Positions 22,842-34,493 of a DNA stretch of 64,000 bases are shown here, in pieces. Below the pieces are notes generated by a model, which had not been told where the DNA came from, did not search any database, and saw only the letters and a program-made list of their open reading frames with translations. The stretch's first letter is position 1, and every line of letters begins with the position of its first letter. The stretch is from assembly GCA_026214975.1 (NCBI GenBank), contig CM047806.1:79531599-79595598 (forward strand). Direction: 5' to 3'. Origin of the DNA: Gentiana macrophylla. Taxonomy: Eukaryota > Streptophyta > Magnoliopsida > Gentianales > Gentianaceae. A program made the position numbers and the translations under genes.

Positions 22842-25800
22842 GTGAGTAGTGAGGAGGAGAAGATGATATGGCCAGGATGTAGTAGAGGGACCCCAAGACC
22901 TGTAGAGGAAGAAAGTGCTGCGGAGATTGAAAGATTCTATCATAGACCAACATGGCATAAGTACTTCGAACTTAAACTCACTGGTCAAAAGTTGAAGACC
23001 TCTTCGGAAGAACCTCCCACAAATTTGACTTTAAAACCTCTTCCTGCAAATTTGAAGTACGTATTTCTTCAAGATGAGACCTTGCCATCGATCATATCTT
23101 CTTCTTTGACGGACTTACAAGAAGAGAAACTTATGAGAGTTCTCGAGAGAGTACCGCTGGAGCATTTGGATGGACCATAGCCGACGTTAAGGGCATTAGT
23201 CCTAGCGTATGTATGCACAAGATCTCCGTGGACCACGAAAGAAAGCGGTTGCACAACCTCGAGGCGTTTAACCCCACAATTAAAGGACGTGGTTCGGGAT
23301 GAGGTTATAAAAATGCTAGAAATAGGAATTATATTTCCAATTCTTCGATAGCGAATGGGTTAGCCCTATCCACGTAGTTCCCAAAAAGGAGGATTGACGG
23401 TGCAAGCCAATGAGTTGAATGAGTTAATTCTGTGAGGCTAATCACGGTCATCAGTATGCATAGACTTTAGGAAACTAAATGATGCAACTCGTAAGGACCA
23501 TTTTCCTCTTCCCTTCATCGATCAAATGCTCGAGAGACTGAGCGGGCATGCTTTCTATTGTTTTCTCGACGGATATTCGGGATACTATCAAATCCACATC
23601 TCGCCCGAAGATCATGAGAAAACAACGTTTACATGCCCATATGGGACATTTGCGTATAATCGAATGCCATTTGGGTTGTGCAACGCCCCCGCAACATTTC
23701 AACGGTGTATGATGTCATTATTTGCGGACATGGTGGAAGACTTCTTGGAAATATTTATGGATGATTTCTCCGTGTTTGGAGACGATTTCGATTCATGTCT
23801 CACACATCTAGCACGAGTATTGAAGAGATGTGAAGAGACTAACCTTGTGCTTAACTGGGAGAAGTGTCATTTGATGGTTACGGAAGGTATAGTACTAGGC
23901 CACCGCATATCAAAGAACGGTATAGAGGTGGATAGAGCCAAAGTTGAGGTGATCAAGAAACTACCTCCACCTACTAATCTTAAGACTTTGCGAGGTTTTT
24001 TAGGCCACGCCGGATTTTATCGTAGGTTTATCAAGGAGTTTTCCCTGGTCTCTAGACCTCTTACCGAATTATTGGCCAAGGATGTGCCATTCGTGTTTTC
24101 TAATGAGTGCATAAAAGCTTTCAACGAAATAAAAAGTAGATCGATTCGCACCTGCTCTCGTCGCGCGGATTGGGATCTTCCGTTTGAACTAATGTGTGAT
24201 GCAAGTGATATCTTCTTTGTTGGCGCCGCTTTGGGTCGAGAAAAGATAAGATTTTAGGCCCATTTATTATGCAAGCCGGACTTTGAATGCTGCCCAAAGA
24301 AATTACGCCACAACGGAGAAGGAACTTTTGGCCGTTATCTTTGCTTTTGACAAGTTTAGATCTTACTTAGTGGGATCTAAAGTCACGGTGTGGACTGACC
24401 ATGCGGCTCTTAAGTATCTCCTAGCAAAGCAAGATTCAAAGCCTAGATTGTTGAGATGGATTCTACTGCTGCAAGAATTTGACGTAGAAATCCGAGATAA
24501 GAAAGGAAGTGAGAACGTGGTGGCCGATCATCTATCGCGCTTACAATTGGAGGATGGTGAGGAATTACCTGAGATAGGAGAATCTTTTCCTGATGAACAA
24601 CTTTTCTCCATCACCACCATCGGGGGACATGATGATTGTGTTGCAGTTTCTTCGCGAATAGAGGTTGTGAAGGACAAGAAGCAACCATGGTTTAGTTTGT
24701 TTGTTAATTATCTATCCGCAAAGTACCTACCACCAAATCTCACTGTCCAAGTAAGGAAAAAATTCTTTAAAGATCTTAGACATTATTATTGGGATGAGCC
24801 TTATTTGTTTAAGCTAGGATCTGATAATGTTTTTCGAAGGTGTGTGCCCGAGGAAGAGTATAATAATATCTTGAAGCATTGTCATTCTTATGAAGTTGGA
24901 GGACACTACGGGGGAGATAAAACTGCGGCTAAGGTCCTCCAATGCGGGTTTTATTGGCCGACATTGTTCAAGGATGCACGCCAATATGCAAAAGCATGTC
25001 ATGCTTGTCAAATGACAAGAAATGTTTCATGGAGGAATGAGATGCCTCTTAAAAGCATCTTAGAAGTAGAACTTTTTGATGTTTGGGGAATAGATTTCGT
25101 TGGACCTTTCACTTCATCACTATCTAACCGATATATCTTAGTTGCTGTTGATTATGTATCCAAATGGGTTGAGGCCATTGGTTCCCCTACTAACGATGCT
25201 AGGGTTGTGGTTAGATTCTTGAAGAAGAACATTTTTACAAGGTTTGGGATGCCTAGGGCGATTATAAGCGACAATGGTAGTCATTTTTGTAATAAACCTT
25301 TTGAAAGGCTGATGATTAAGTATGGGGTTCGACATAAGCTAGCAACCGCCTATCACCCCCAGACTAGTGGCCAGGTAGAAGTCACCAATCGAGAGATAAA
25401 GTGTATCCTGGAAAAAACTGTCCATACGACTAGGAAGGATTGGTCGTTACGTTTAGACGACGCTTTATGGGCTTATAGGACTGTATATAAAACCTCGATT
25501 GGAATGTCACCGTATATGATTGTTTTTGGAAAGGCATGTCATCTACCTGTGGAACTGGAGCACCGGGCCATGTGGGCAACAAGGATGCTAAATTTTGATG
25601 AGACGTTGGCCGGTGAGAAAAGGATGTTAGAATTAACTCGCCTGGAGGAGTTTCGTTTAGAGGCATACGAGAATGCCAAGATTTTCAAGGAGCGCACGAA
25701 GAAGTTTCATGACAAAAAGATTCTGGAGAGGACCTTTCAAGAGGGTGATCTGGTTCTCTTGTACAATTCAAGCGCTTAAGACTCTTCCGGGTAAGTTGAA

Positions 25801-25981
25801 ATCAAGATGGTGTGGCCCATTTCAAGTACAACAAGTCTTTCCTTCTGGAGCGGTGGAGCTATGCAATTTCAAAGACGGGTCCAAATTTGTGGTGAATGGA
25901 CATCGTGTGAAGCATTATCAAGGGCTTCCGCCTGATGCTGAGGAGGAGGTTTTGTACCTCGCTGACCCTGTCTATGAATAA
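22842..25981 (+). pseudogene. RT-RNase H-integrase of the Athila-like element
   Basis: The domains are in Ty3/Gypsy order. RT runs from about 23457 (CMDFRKLNDATRKDHFPLPF) with the catalytic FMDD box at 23754-23765. RNase H begins with LMCDASD near 24190 and continues from 24283 ([20 protein letters not shown]) to VVADHLSRL near 24540. The integrase has the HHCC zinc-binding pattern (24877-25010, HYGG...CHACQ), DDE residues in WGIDFVGPF (25084), ISDNGSHF (25263) and QVEVTNREI (25374), and the C-terminal HRVKHYQG near 25905. Stops or frameshifts lie at about 23180-23460, 24257 and 25779. Between 24283 and 25779 a single frame of 498 codons survives. Confidence 0.9.
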
Positions 25982-26855
25982 CCCATCTTGAGCTGAGTCG
26001 AGCTAGCGACTATAAACTTAGAATTGATAGGAAATGAACCAAGTTGCGTGAGTACGTGGTCATATTATACTTTTGCGATAAATTGTGATTAAACTTAAGG
26101 ATATTCATGCCAACAATTGCAAGTAGTTAGGTATTGTTCAATTACTCAACATGTGAATCGCTTAGTACCGTATGAGTTATAATAATTGAAAGAAGTATGT
26201 GTACATTGCTTAGATAATTGGTTATGAGGACCTAATGTCGATATTTGTCGACTGATGTATTCTGATCTTCTAGCCAACAAAAGCGGAGTAATAAGCTTGG
26301 GACGTACCTGTGTTTTGACAATGCATTAAAACACTGGGCTTGTAGTAACATTACCAAAGTAGCCCCGCGCTTGTGGTAATATTCGATGCTATGCTTAATC
26401 TAAGATAGGGGGATACTCTATGAAAAGTTTTCTTCCTTGAGATTAGTAGTATTCGAAAAATATGCAAAATTGAAAAAAAAAAAATTCGAATTTTTAGAGG
26501 CTTTGAGTAGTACTCGGTCTCCAAGTCCAAAAACCCTATAGATACGCTCTTGCTTATTGTTCTAGTGCTTTAACCATTGCGAGGCATAAGAAGTATGAAT
26601 GCTAATGTTGGTGAATTTCGATATGAAGTCTGCATAAGCTCTAATCTTGCTACATTTATATAAAATCAATGCACATGCACACAATCACTTCGATTCATAG
26701 CAAGTAGTGAATAATGCTTATCTTATGAGCATGACTGGTATGAGTTGACTCGGGTTTCTTGTGTAAGTATGAGTTGACCACATAAAATGTTGTCTTGGGG
26801 AATGACTTATTGATGCTTTGTTCGGGACGAAGCAAAGTTTAAGTGGGGGGCATTT
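25982..26855 (+). other. 3' untranslated region of the Athila-like element
   Basis: No frame resembling an env-like protein or any other gene is present between the integrase stop and the 3' LTR. The stretch ends in the polypurine tract AAGTGGGGGG at 26841-26850, five bases before the LTR. Confidence 0.75.
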
Positions 26856-28444
26856 TGATGACAGTTAAAATATACATATTTATGTCATCAATTCTAACCT
26901 TAAATCAGAGTTAATTATATATATTTCATATTAAATCACGTGTTTATATTTATTATTTAATGATAAGTGATTATTAATGTGATAAGTGGTATTTAGCTAT
27001 TTTTATTATAAAAGAGCAATTGATTGTGTGATAAATGCTGATTTTGCAGATCATGACGAATCGGGAAGATAATTATCACGCAATCGGGAAATCTCAAGAT
27101 AAAAGAGAAGAAAATCGGAGCATTGAAGAAAAGATTAATCAGATCAATTCAAAAGCATGGAGTGGGGAACAAGTCATATAAAGCGGAGTGAAAACGCGTA
27201 ACAAGGGGAGGCTCGGTCGACCGAGCCTAGCCATTCGGTCGACCGAGCGTGTAGGTTCGGTCACCCGAGCCTAATCTGATAAATGCATGTCAATCTTCTG
27301 GATTCTCCCTATGTCGGCTACAACTCCTATATAAACAGCAGCCACGATGCTGAGAAAAACACACCACTACAACACAAAACAATTCATACAATTTTAGCTT
27401 TTAAGTCTTTAGTTTTACTTTCTTTATGTTCGTTCATTGTGGATTCGTCGGATTCTCCGATTAGGGAGCGCATTAAAGAGTGGGAGTCACTCTCGTCTTC
27501 GAGGGTATGACTATTCAATTATGCAATCTTCATTCGTAGATCCGATATATTTTATTATGGAGTAGTTTTATTTGTATTGATTGTGTGATGTAGATTAATT
27601 TACGAACCCATGTGTTTACGTTAGAAACGTTAAGAAGTAATCATAATTTGTTCCGACACGTAAGCGTGTTCGGTCGACCGAGACATGTCATTCGGTCGCC
27701 CGAGTCATCGTCGTTCTCGTTGACCGAGCGTGGTGATGTGGTAGGAAATATTATGATCGGCTTCGACTCACGCCGATTCTCCGATTTGGAATTAAAACGA
27801 GTAATTAAACACGATCAACTTAATTATTTGTCATCATAATTTAACATGAAACCCAAAAAGTGATTGTTACTTAGGATATAGATTGAATCGGCATCTAAGA
27901 AGTACGCCTTACCCTATGAATGTTGCTTAGATGAGGTTACGGTTTATACCGGCATCCCTAGTTTCGTAATTGTGTCGGAAGTTATATGAGATGGAGGCAT
28001 TAAAAGCGCGAAGTCACGTAATGGAGGCACGATGATTTAGAGGGCCTAACCGAGCTAAATCTACCTTGGGGATGACTCCGTAGTCATAATAATTAATCTT
28101 TAACGTTTGTTTTATCTCGTTATCATCCTAATTCACATGGGGGAGATATAATCTACTAGCGTAATCAATACTATTTGTTTAGATAATTTCAACCATATTA
28201 TCCGTGTTTTAGTAGTCTTTAGTTTGTCTTTGTGTCTTGTGGTTGTCACTATTTTATTTACTGCATTTAGTTGGTCGTAGACCGCCCTTTCAATTTAGTT
28301 CTAATAGGATAAAGTTGTGTTTTATTTGTGCCGAGTCTCTGTGGGATCGACCTCGACTCTATCTGGCTATACTACAATTGAACCTAGTTCTCTTGCTAGT
28401 GTGTTAGTAGGTACCGAGTTAATAATTTAACTTGACCTCTATCA
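26856..28444 (+). repeat. 3' LTR of the Athila-like element
   Basis: 1589 bp, TGATGACAG to CTCTATCA, nearly the same as the 5' LTR. It keeps a full palindrome (TTCGGTCGACCGAGC at 27234) where the 5' LTR has TTCGATCGATCGAAGC. The 5-bp duplication ATGGC follows at once. Confidence 0.92.
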
Positions 28445-28449
28445 ATGGC

Positions 28450-28939
28450 CTTATTGATGGATTTTGATTTTGGCAGCCCTTATGTGTAATTTTGGGCTCT
28501 ATTTACATTATGGATTTTAATTCATTTTGTTTGCTGATTTCTCTTAATAAAAAGCCATTTAGGCCTAAATAAGGCTAGAGAGCCCAATAGAGGTTTTAGG
28601 CGCAATTTGAAGTGGGAATTTCTCCCACATTGCTTAGATGTTTCTTTTTCTTTGAGTTGTAAGCCTTATATAAGGCAAACACCAGCCATTGTATTAGACA
28701 CATTATTCTTGATTATAAAACTTTGACTTTTAGTCTTTGAATTTGATTAAATCACTTCCGAGTGAGATTCTCTTCGTTGTAGAGGATCACTTTTAGAACT
28801 TATCATCTTTGTGAGCGAGCATTGTGGCGTTCTAACCCTCACCTATTTGGATTCTCTAGGTTAGGTCTTTAGGTCGTTATTGATCCCTGCGTTATTTCAT
28901 GAGCAAAGTGCGATCTGATTTGATTCAAGAATCATATCA
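28450..28939 (+). repeat. LTR1 of the chromovirus/minisatellite family
   Basis: This continues the LTR start at 18426-18434. It is homologous over its whole length to LTR2 and LTR3, contains TATATAAGG at 28667-28675, and ends ATCATATCA followed by GT and the PBS TGGTATCAGAGC at 28942. It is somewhat more diverged than LTR2 and LTR3 are from each other (for example GGGCTCTATTTAC against GGGTTTTAATTAC). Confidence 0.82.
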
Positions 28940-28941
28940 GT

Positions 28942-28953
28942 TGGTATCAGAGC
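28942..28953 (+). other. Primer binding site after LTR1
   Basis: TGGTATCAGAGC, a perfect tRNA-iMet-type PBS two bases after the LTR end. The PBS after LTR2 (33895) and LTR3 (38874) reads TGGTATCAGATC, sharing one substitution. Confidence 0.85.
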
Positions 28954-29549
28954 TCAGTAACTCATGTGTCAAATATCCATTTTTTTTCCTTCTTGTCAAA
29001 TTTTTTACGTACAAAAAATAAAACTTTATATTCCCTTTCTGCCATGCTTATTTCGTTCGTGATATAAAAAAATACGTGAGTTTCATTCTTTTTTTTTACG
29101 TATTTTGCTCTCCTTGGTCTCGATTACCCATTTCCATCCTAAATAAACCCAAACCTTCTTCATTCGACCCGAAAAGACCATCCAAAACACCAGAACCATC
29201 AACTTTCCAAGAACCCTAATTTTTTCTTCAATGCCGAAAACCCCCCATGACCAAGAAACCGGTCCTTCCCTTTCCCAATCCGGATAATATTGCTACGACA
29301 CACCAAAAAATTTAGCAATCCCCCTTCCCAAACACCAATATACATCAAGAACAGCCAAGTAAAATCCAAGATTTTAGTTCTTGAATAATGAAACCCTATC
29401 GTTATTCACAAAATTCATTCATCCATCAAGAAAACACCTTGCTTAAATTTATTCAGTGAGTTTTGCAACACCTTGTTGCATATGTGCTACATTCAGGTCA
29501 TGTAGATAAAAAAAACGACAGCCTATTTTCTTGTTGATACGATCCCGAG
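28954..29549 (+). other. Leader of minisatellite unit 1
   Basis: This ~600-bp non-coding leader lies between the PBS and the array. It is homologous to 33907-34493 and to 38886-39466, the last of which leads into gag-pol. The three copies are collinear up to CCTATTTTCTTG. There units 1 and 2 go into TTGATACGATCCCGAG and the array, while unit 3 goes into the gag region. Confidence 0.78.
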
Positions 29550-32500
29550 TATGTGCAAGTATAATGTGTTTTCTATGGAAATTAGCAAGTACGTGTATTT
29601 TGCATGGAATTGTGCAAGTATCATGTATTTTTCATCGAAACGTGCAAGCATTGTGGACTTTCTACGGAAATGTGCAAGTATGTTTGATTTTCTACGGAAA
29701 TGTGCAAGTATCATGGATATTCTGTGGAATGTGCAATTATCATGGATTTTTTGTGGAAACGTACAAGTATCAAGGATATATTTTGAAAATATGAAAGTAC
29801 GTGTATTTTTTATGAAAATGTGCAAGTATCTTGGATTTTGAGTGCAAATGTGCAAGTATCAAGGAATTTCTATGGAAATGTGAAGTACATGTATTTTGAG
29901 TGGAAATATGCAAGTATCGTGTATTTTGCATGGAAATGTGCGTACGTATCGTATATTTTGTGTTTAAAAGTTGCAAGTATCGTAGATTTTGCTTGGAAAT
30001 GTGCAAGTATCAAGTATTTTCTATGGAAATTAGCAAGTACTTGTATTTTGAATGGAAATGTGCAAGTATCGTGTATTTTGCATCGAAACGTGCAAGCATC
30101 ATGGACTTTCTATGGAAATGTGCAAGTATGTTTGATTTTCTATGGAAATGTGCAAGTATTGTGGATATTCTGTGGAATGTGCAATTATCATGGATTTTTT
30201 GTGGAAATGTGCAAGTATCAAGGATAGTTTATGAAAATATGCAAGTACGTGTATTTCTTATGAAAATGTGTAAGTATCGTGGATTTTGCGTGCAAATATG
30301 CAAGTATCAAGGAATTTCTACAGAAATGTGAAGTAACGTGTATTTTTGTGTGAAATGTGCAAGTATCGTGTATTTTGCGTGGAAATGTGTGCAAGTATCG
30401 TATATTTTGCGTTGGAAAGTTGTAAGTATCGTAGATTTTTCTTGGAAATGTGCAAGTATCAAGTATTTACTATGGAAATTAGCAAGTACGTGTGTTTTTT
30501 GCGGAAATGTGCAAGTATCGTGTATTTTGTATCGAAACGTGCAAGCATCATGGACTTTCTATAGAAATATGCAGGTATGTTTGATTTTCTATGGAAATGT
30601 TCAAGTATCGTGCATATTCTGTGGAATATGCAATTATCGTGGATTTTTTGTGGAAATGTGGAAGTATCAAGGATATATTTTGAAAATATGCAAGTACGTG
30701 TATTTTTTTATGAAAATGTGCAAGTATCATGGATTTTGCGTGCAAATATGCAAGTATCAAGGAATTTCTACGAAAATGTGAAGTACATGTATTTTGCATG
30801 GAAATGTGCAAGTATCGTGTATTATGCGTGGAAATGCGCGCACGTATCGTATATTTTGCGTTTAAAAGTTGCAAGTATCGTAGATTTTGCTTGGAAATGT
30901 GCAAGTATGAAGTATTTACTATGGAAATTAGCAAGTACATGTATTTTGCGTGGAAATGTGCAAGTATCGTGTATTTTGTATCGAAATATGCAAGCATCAT
31001 GGACTTTCTATGGAAATGTACAAGTATGTTTGATTTTCTATGGAAATGTGCAAGTCTCGTGGATATTCTATGGAATGCGCAATTATCGTTGATTTTTTTG
31101 GGAAATGTGCAAGTATCAAGGATATATTTTGAAAATATGCAAGTACGTGTATTTTTTATGAAAATGTGCAAGTATCGTGGATTTTGCATGCAAATATGCA
31201 AGTATCAAGGAATTTCTACAGAAATGTGAAATACATGTATTTTGCGTGGAAATGTGCAAGTATCGTGTATTTTGCGTGGAAATGTGTGCACGTATCGTAT
31301 ATTTTGCATTTAAAAGTTGCGAGTATCGTAGATTTTGCTTGGAAATGTGCAAGTATCAAGTATTTACTATGGAAATTAGCAAGTACGTGTATTTTTCATG
31401 GAAATGTGCAAGTGTCGTGTTTTTTGCATCGAAACGTGTAAGCATCATGGACTTTCTATGGAAACGTACAAGTATGTTTGATTTTCTATGGAAATATGCA
31501 AGTATCATATTCTGTGGAATGTGCAATTATCGTTGGATTTTTCATGGAAATGTGCAAGTATCAAGGATATTTTATGAAAATATGCAAGTACGTGTATTTT
31601 TTATGAAAATGTGCAAGTATCGTGGATTTTGCGTGCAAATATTGAAGTATCAAGGAATTTCTATGGAAATGTGAAGTACGTGTATTTTGCATGGAAATGT
31701 GCAAGTATCGTGTATTTTGCGTGGAAATGTGCTCAAGTATCGTATATTTTACGTTAAAAAGTGGATGTATCTATTAAATGTGCAAGTATGGTTGATTTTC
31801 TATGGAAATGTGTAAGTATCGTGTGTTTTGGGTAGAAAAGTGCAATTATCGTGGCTTTTATATGGTAATGTTCAAGTATCGTGTGTTTTGCATGGAAACG
31901 TGCATGCATCATGGATTTCCAATGGAAGTATGCAAATATGTTGGATTTTCTACAGAAATGTGCAAGTATCGTGGATTTTGTGGAATGTGCAAGTTTTGTG
32001 GATTCGGCGTGGAAATGTGCATGTATCAAGAATTTTCAATGAAAATGAGAAAGTATGTGTATTTTGCATGGAAATGTGCAAGTATCGTGTATTATGCAAT
32101 GAAATGTGAAAGTATATTATGTTGTAATGTGCAAATATCATGTATTTTGCGTGTAGAAGTGAAAGTATCATGCATTTTCAAAGAAAATGTGCAAGTACGT
32201 TGGATTATCTATGGAAATGTGCAGGTATAGTGTATTTTGCATGGAAATATGCAAAGTATCGTGTATTTTGCATGAAAGTGTGCAAGTATCTTGTATTTTG
32301 CATGGAATTGTGCATGCATCATGGATTTTCTATGGAAATGTGCAAGTATGTTGGATTTTCTATGGAAATGTGCAAGTATCGTGGATTTTCTATGGAATGT
32401 GCAAGCATCAAAAGTTAGGCGTATAAATGTGCAAGTATGAAGGATCTTATCTGAAATTGTAAAAGTATGTGTATTTCGCTTGAAAATTTTCAAGTTTCAT

Positions 32501-33274
32501 GGATTTTGCATGAAAATATGCAAGTATCGTGTATTTTGAGTGAAAATGTGCAAGTATCGTGTATATATGTAGATTTTCTATTGAAATGTGTAACTATAGT
32601 GTATTGTGGATTTTATGTGGTAATGTGCAAGTATCGCGTATTTTGCATGGAAACGTGCCACCATCATGGATTTTCTGTAAAAATGTGCAAGTATGGTGGA
32701 CTTTCTATGGAAACTTGCAAGTATTGTGTATTTTACGTGGAAATGTGCAAGTATCGTGTATTTTTGCATGAAAGCGTTCAAGCATCATGGATTCTCGATG
32801 GAAATGTGCAATTATGTTGGATTTTCTATAGAAATGTTCAAATATAATGGATTTTTTGTGGAATGTGCAAGTATCGTGGATTCGGCGTGGAAATGTGCAA
32901 GTATCAAGGATCTTCTATGGAAATGTGCAAGTACGTGTAATTTGCATGAAAATGTGCAAGTATCGTGGATTTGTGTGGAAATGTGCAAGTATTGTGTATT
33001 TTGAATGGAAATGTGCAAGTATCATGGATTTTATGTGGTAATGTGCAAGTATCGGGTATTTTGTGCGGAAAACAGCAAGTATCATGGATTTTCTATGGAA
33101 ATGTGCAAGTCTGGTGGCTTTTATATGGAATGTGCAAGTCTTGTGGATTTGGCGTGGAAATGTGGAAGTATGAAGATTTTCTAAGGAAATGAGCAAGTAC
33201 GTGTATTTGGCATGGAAATGTGCAATTATTATGTATTTTATATTGTATTGTGCAACTATCACATATTTTGCATA
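29550..33274 (+). repeat. 30-bp minisatellite array, unit 1
   Basis: About 124 units by length. From the start to about 31750 the variants recur in a fixed order with a ~448-bp period (15 monomers): the CAAGGATA(T/G) variant is at 29771, 30219, 30668, 31117 and 31562. The rest (31750-33274) is not in this higher-order form. The long frames here read as ten-residue repeats such as MCKYRGF and are by-products of a unit length divisible by three. Confidence 0.93.
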
Positions 33275-33402
33275 GAGCAATTCGAGCATGATCAACCCGA
33301 GAAGATTGAAGAAACACACATGAAATGTGTTATTTATGCTATTGGTCCCGAGAAGACCAGTTGAAATATTTATCTTGCTTTGTGAAGAATAAGGCCGACC
33401 CT
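33275..33402 (+). pseudogene. Pol tail and 3' end of unit 1
   Basis: It begins GAGCAATTCGAGCATGATCA (EQFEHDQPEKIEET), the terminal part of the chromovirus pol frame, and runs through non-coding sequence ending GAAGAATAAGGCCGACCC directly before LTR2. The purine-rich GTGAAGAATAAGG may be the polypurine tract. Confidence 0.75.
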
Positions 33403-33892
33403 TGTGATGGCCTTATTGATGGATTTTGATTTTTGGCAGCCCTTATGTGTAATTTTGGGTTTTAATTACATTATGGATTTTATTTCATTTTGTTTGCTGA
33501 TTTCTCTTAATAAAAGGCCATTTGGGCCTAAATAAGGCTAGAGAGCCCAATATGGATTTTAGGCGCAATTTAAGTGTGAATTTCTGCCACATTGCTTGGA
33601 TGTTGCTTTTTCTTTGAGTTGTAAGCCTATATAAGGCAAACACCAACCATTGTATTAGACACATTATTCTTGATTATAAAACATTGATTAAAGTCTTTGA
33701 CTTTGATGTAATCACTTGCGAGTGAGATTCTCTTCGTTGTAGAGGATCACCTTTAAAACTTATCAGCGTTGCGTTGTGGCATTCTAACCCTCACCTAGTT
33801 TGGATTCTCTAGGTTAGGTCTTTAGCTCGTTATTGATCCCTGCATTATTTCATGGGCAAAGTGCGATCTGATTCGATTCAAGAATCACATCA
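33403..33892 (+). repeat. LTR2 of the chromovirus/minisatellite family
   Basis: 490 bp, TGTGATGGCC to CACATCA, with TATATAAGG at 33628-33636 and the PBS at 33895. It carries an uninterrupted CTTGTGATGGCCTTATTG, the empty version of the site used by the Athila-like element. It is at once the 3' LTR of unit 1 and the 5' LTR of unit 2. Confidence 0.85.
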
Positions 33893-34493
33893 GTTGGTAT
33901 CAGATCTCAGCAACTCATGTGTCAAATATCCTTTTTTTTTCCTTCTTGTCAATTTTTTTACGTACAAAAAACAAAAATTTATATTCCCTTTCTTGCATGC
34001 TTATTTCGTTCTTGATATAAAAAAACGTGAGTTTCATTCTTTTTTTTTATGTATTTTGCTTTCCTTGATCTCGATTACCCGTTTCTATCCTAAATAATCC
34101 GAAACATTCTTCTTTCGACCCGAAAACACCATCCAAAACACCAGAACCTTCAACTTTCCAAGAACCCTAATTTTTTCTTCAAGGCCGAAAACCCTGCATC
34201 ACCAAGAAACCGATCCTTCCCTTTCCCAATCCGGATAATATTTCTATGACACACCAAAAACTGTAGCAATCCCCCTTCCCAAACACCAATATACATCAAG
34301 AACAGCCAAGTAAAATCCAAGATTTTAGTTCTTGAATAAAGAACCCCTTATTCACGAAATTCATTCATCCATCAAGAAAACACCTTGCTTTAATTTATTC
34401 AGTGAGTTTTGCAACACCTTGTTGCATATGTGCTACATTCAGGTCGTGTAAATAAAAAAAACGACAGCCTATTTTCTTGTTGATACGATCCCG
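33893..34493 (+). other. PBS and leader of minisatellite unit 2
   Basis: TGGTATCAGATC at 33895 is followed by the non-coding leader, nearly the same as the leaders at 28954 and 38886. No frame of interest is present. Confidence 0.75.

Larger units (their letters stand above)
18435..28444 (+). mobile_element. Athila-like Ty3/Gypsy retrotransposon
   Basis: A structurally complete element of 10,010 bp: two ~1.59-kb LTRs starting TGATGACAG and ending TCA, a TGGCGCC-type PBS, gag, protease, RT, RNase H, integrase and a polypurine tract. It is flanked by the perfect 5-bp duplication ATGGC (18430-18434 and 28445-28449). The two LTRs are very similar, with scattered substitutions and small indels, which suggests a fairly young insertion. 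Every coding domain is present but interrupted by frameshifts or stops. No env-like frame follows integrase, unlike some Athila members. Confidence 0.92.

Noticed and set aside
29550..33274. Possible CRISPR-like array because of regular ~30-bp repeats
   Set aside because: Units are contiguous and degenerate, with no unique spacers, in a plant genome full of retrotransposons.
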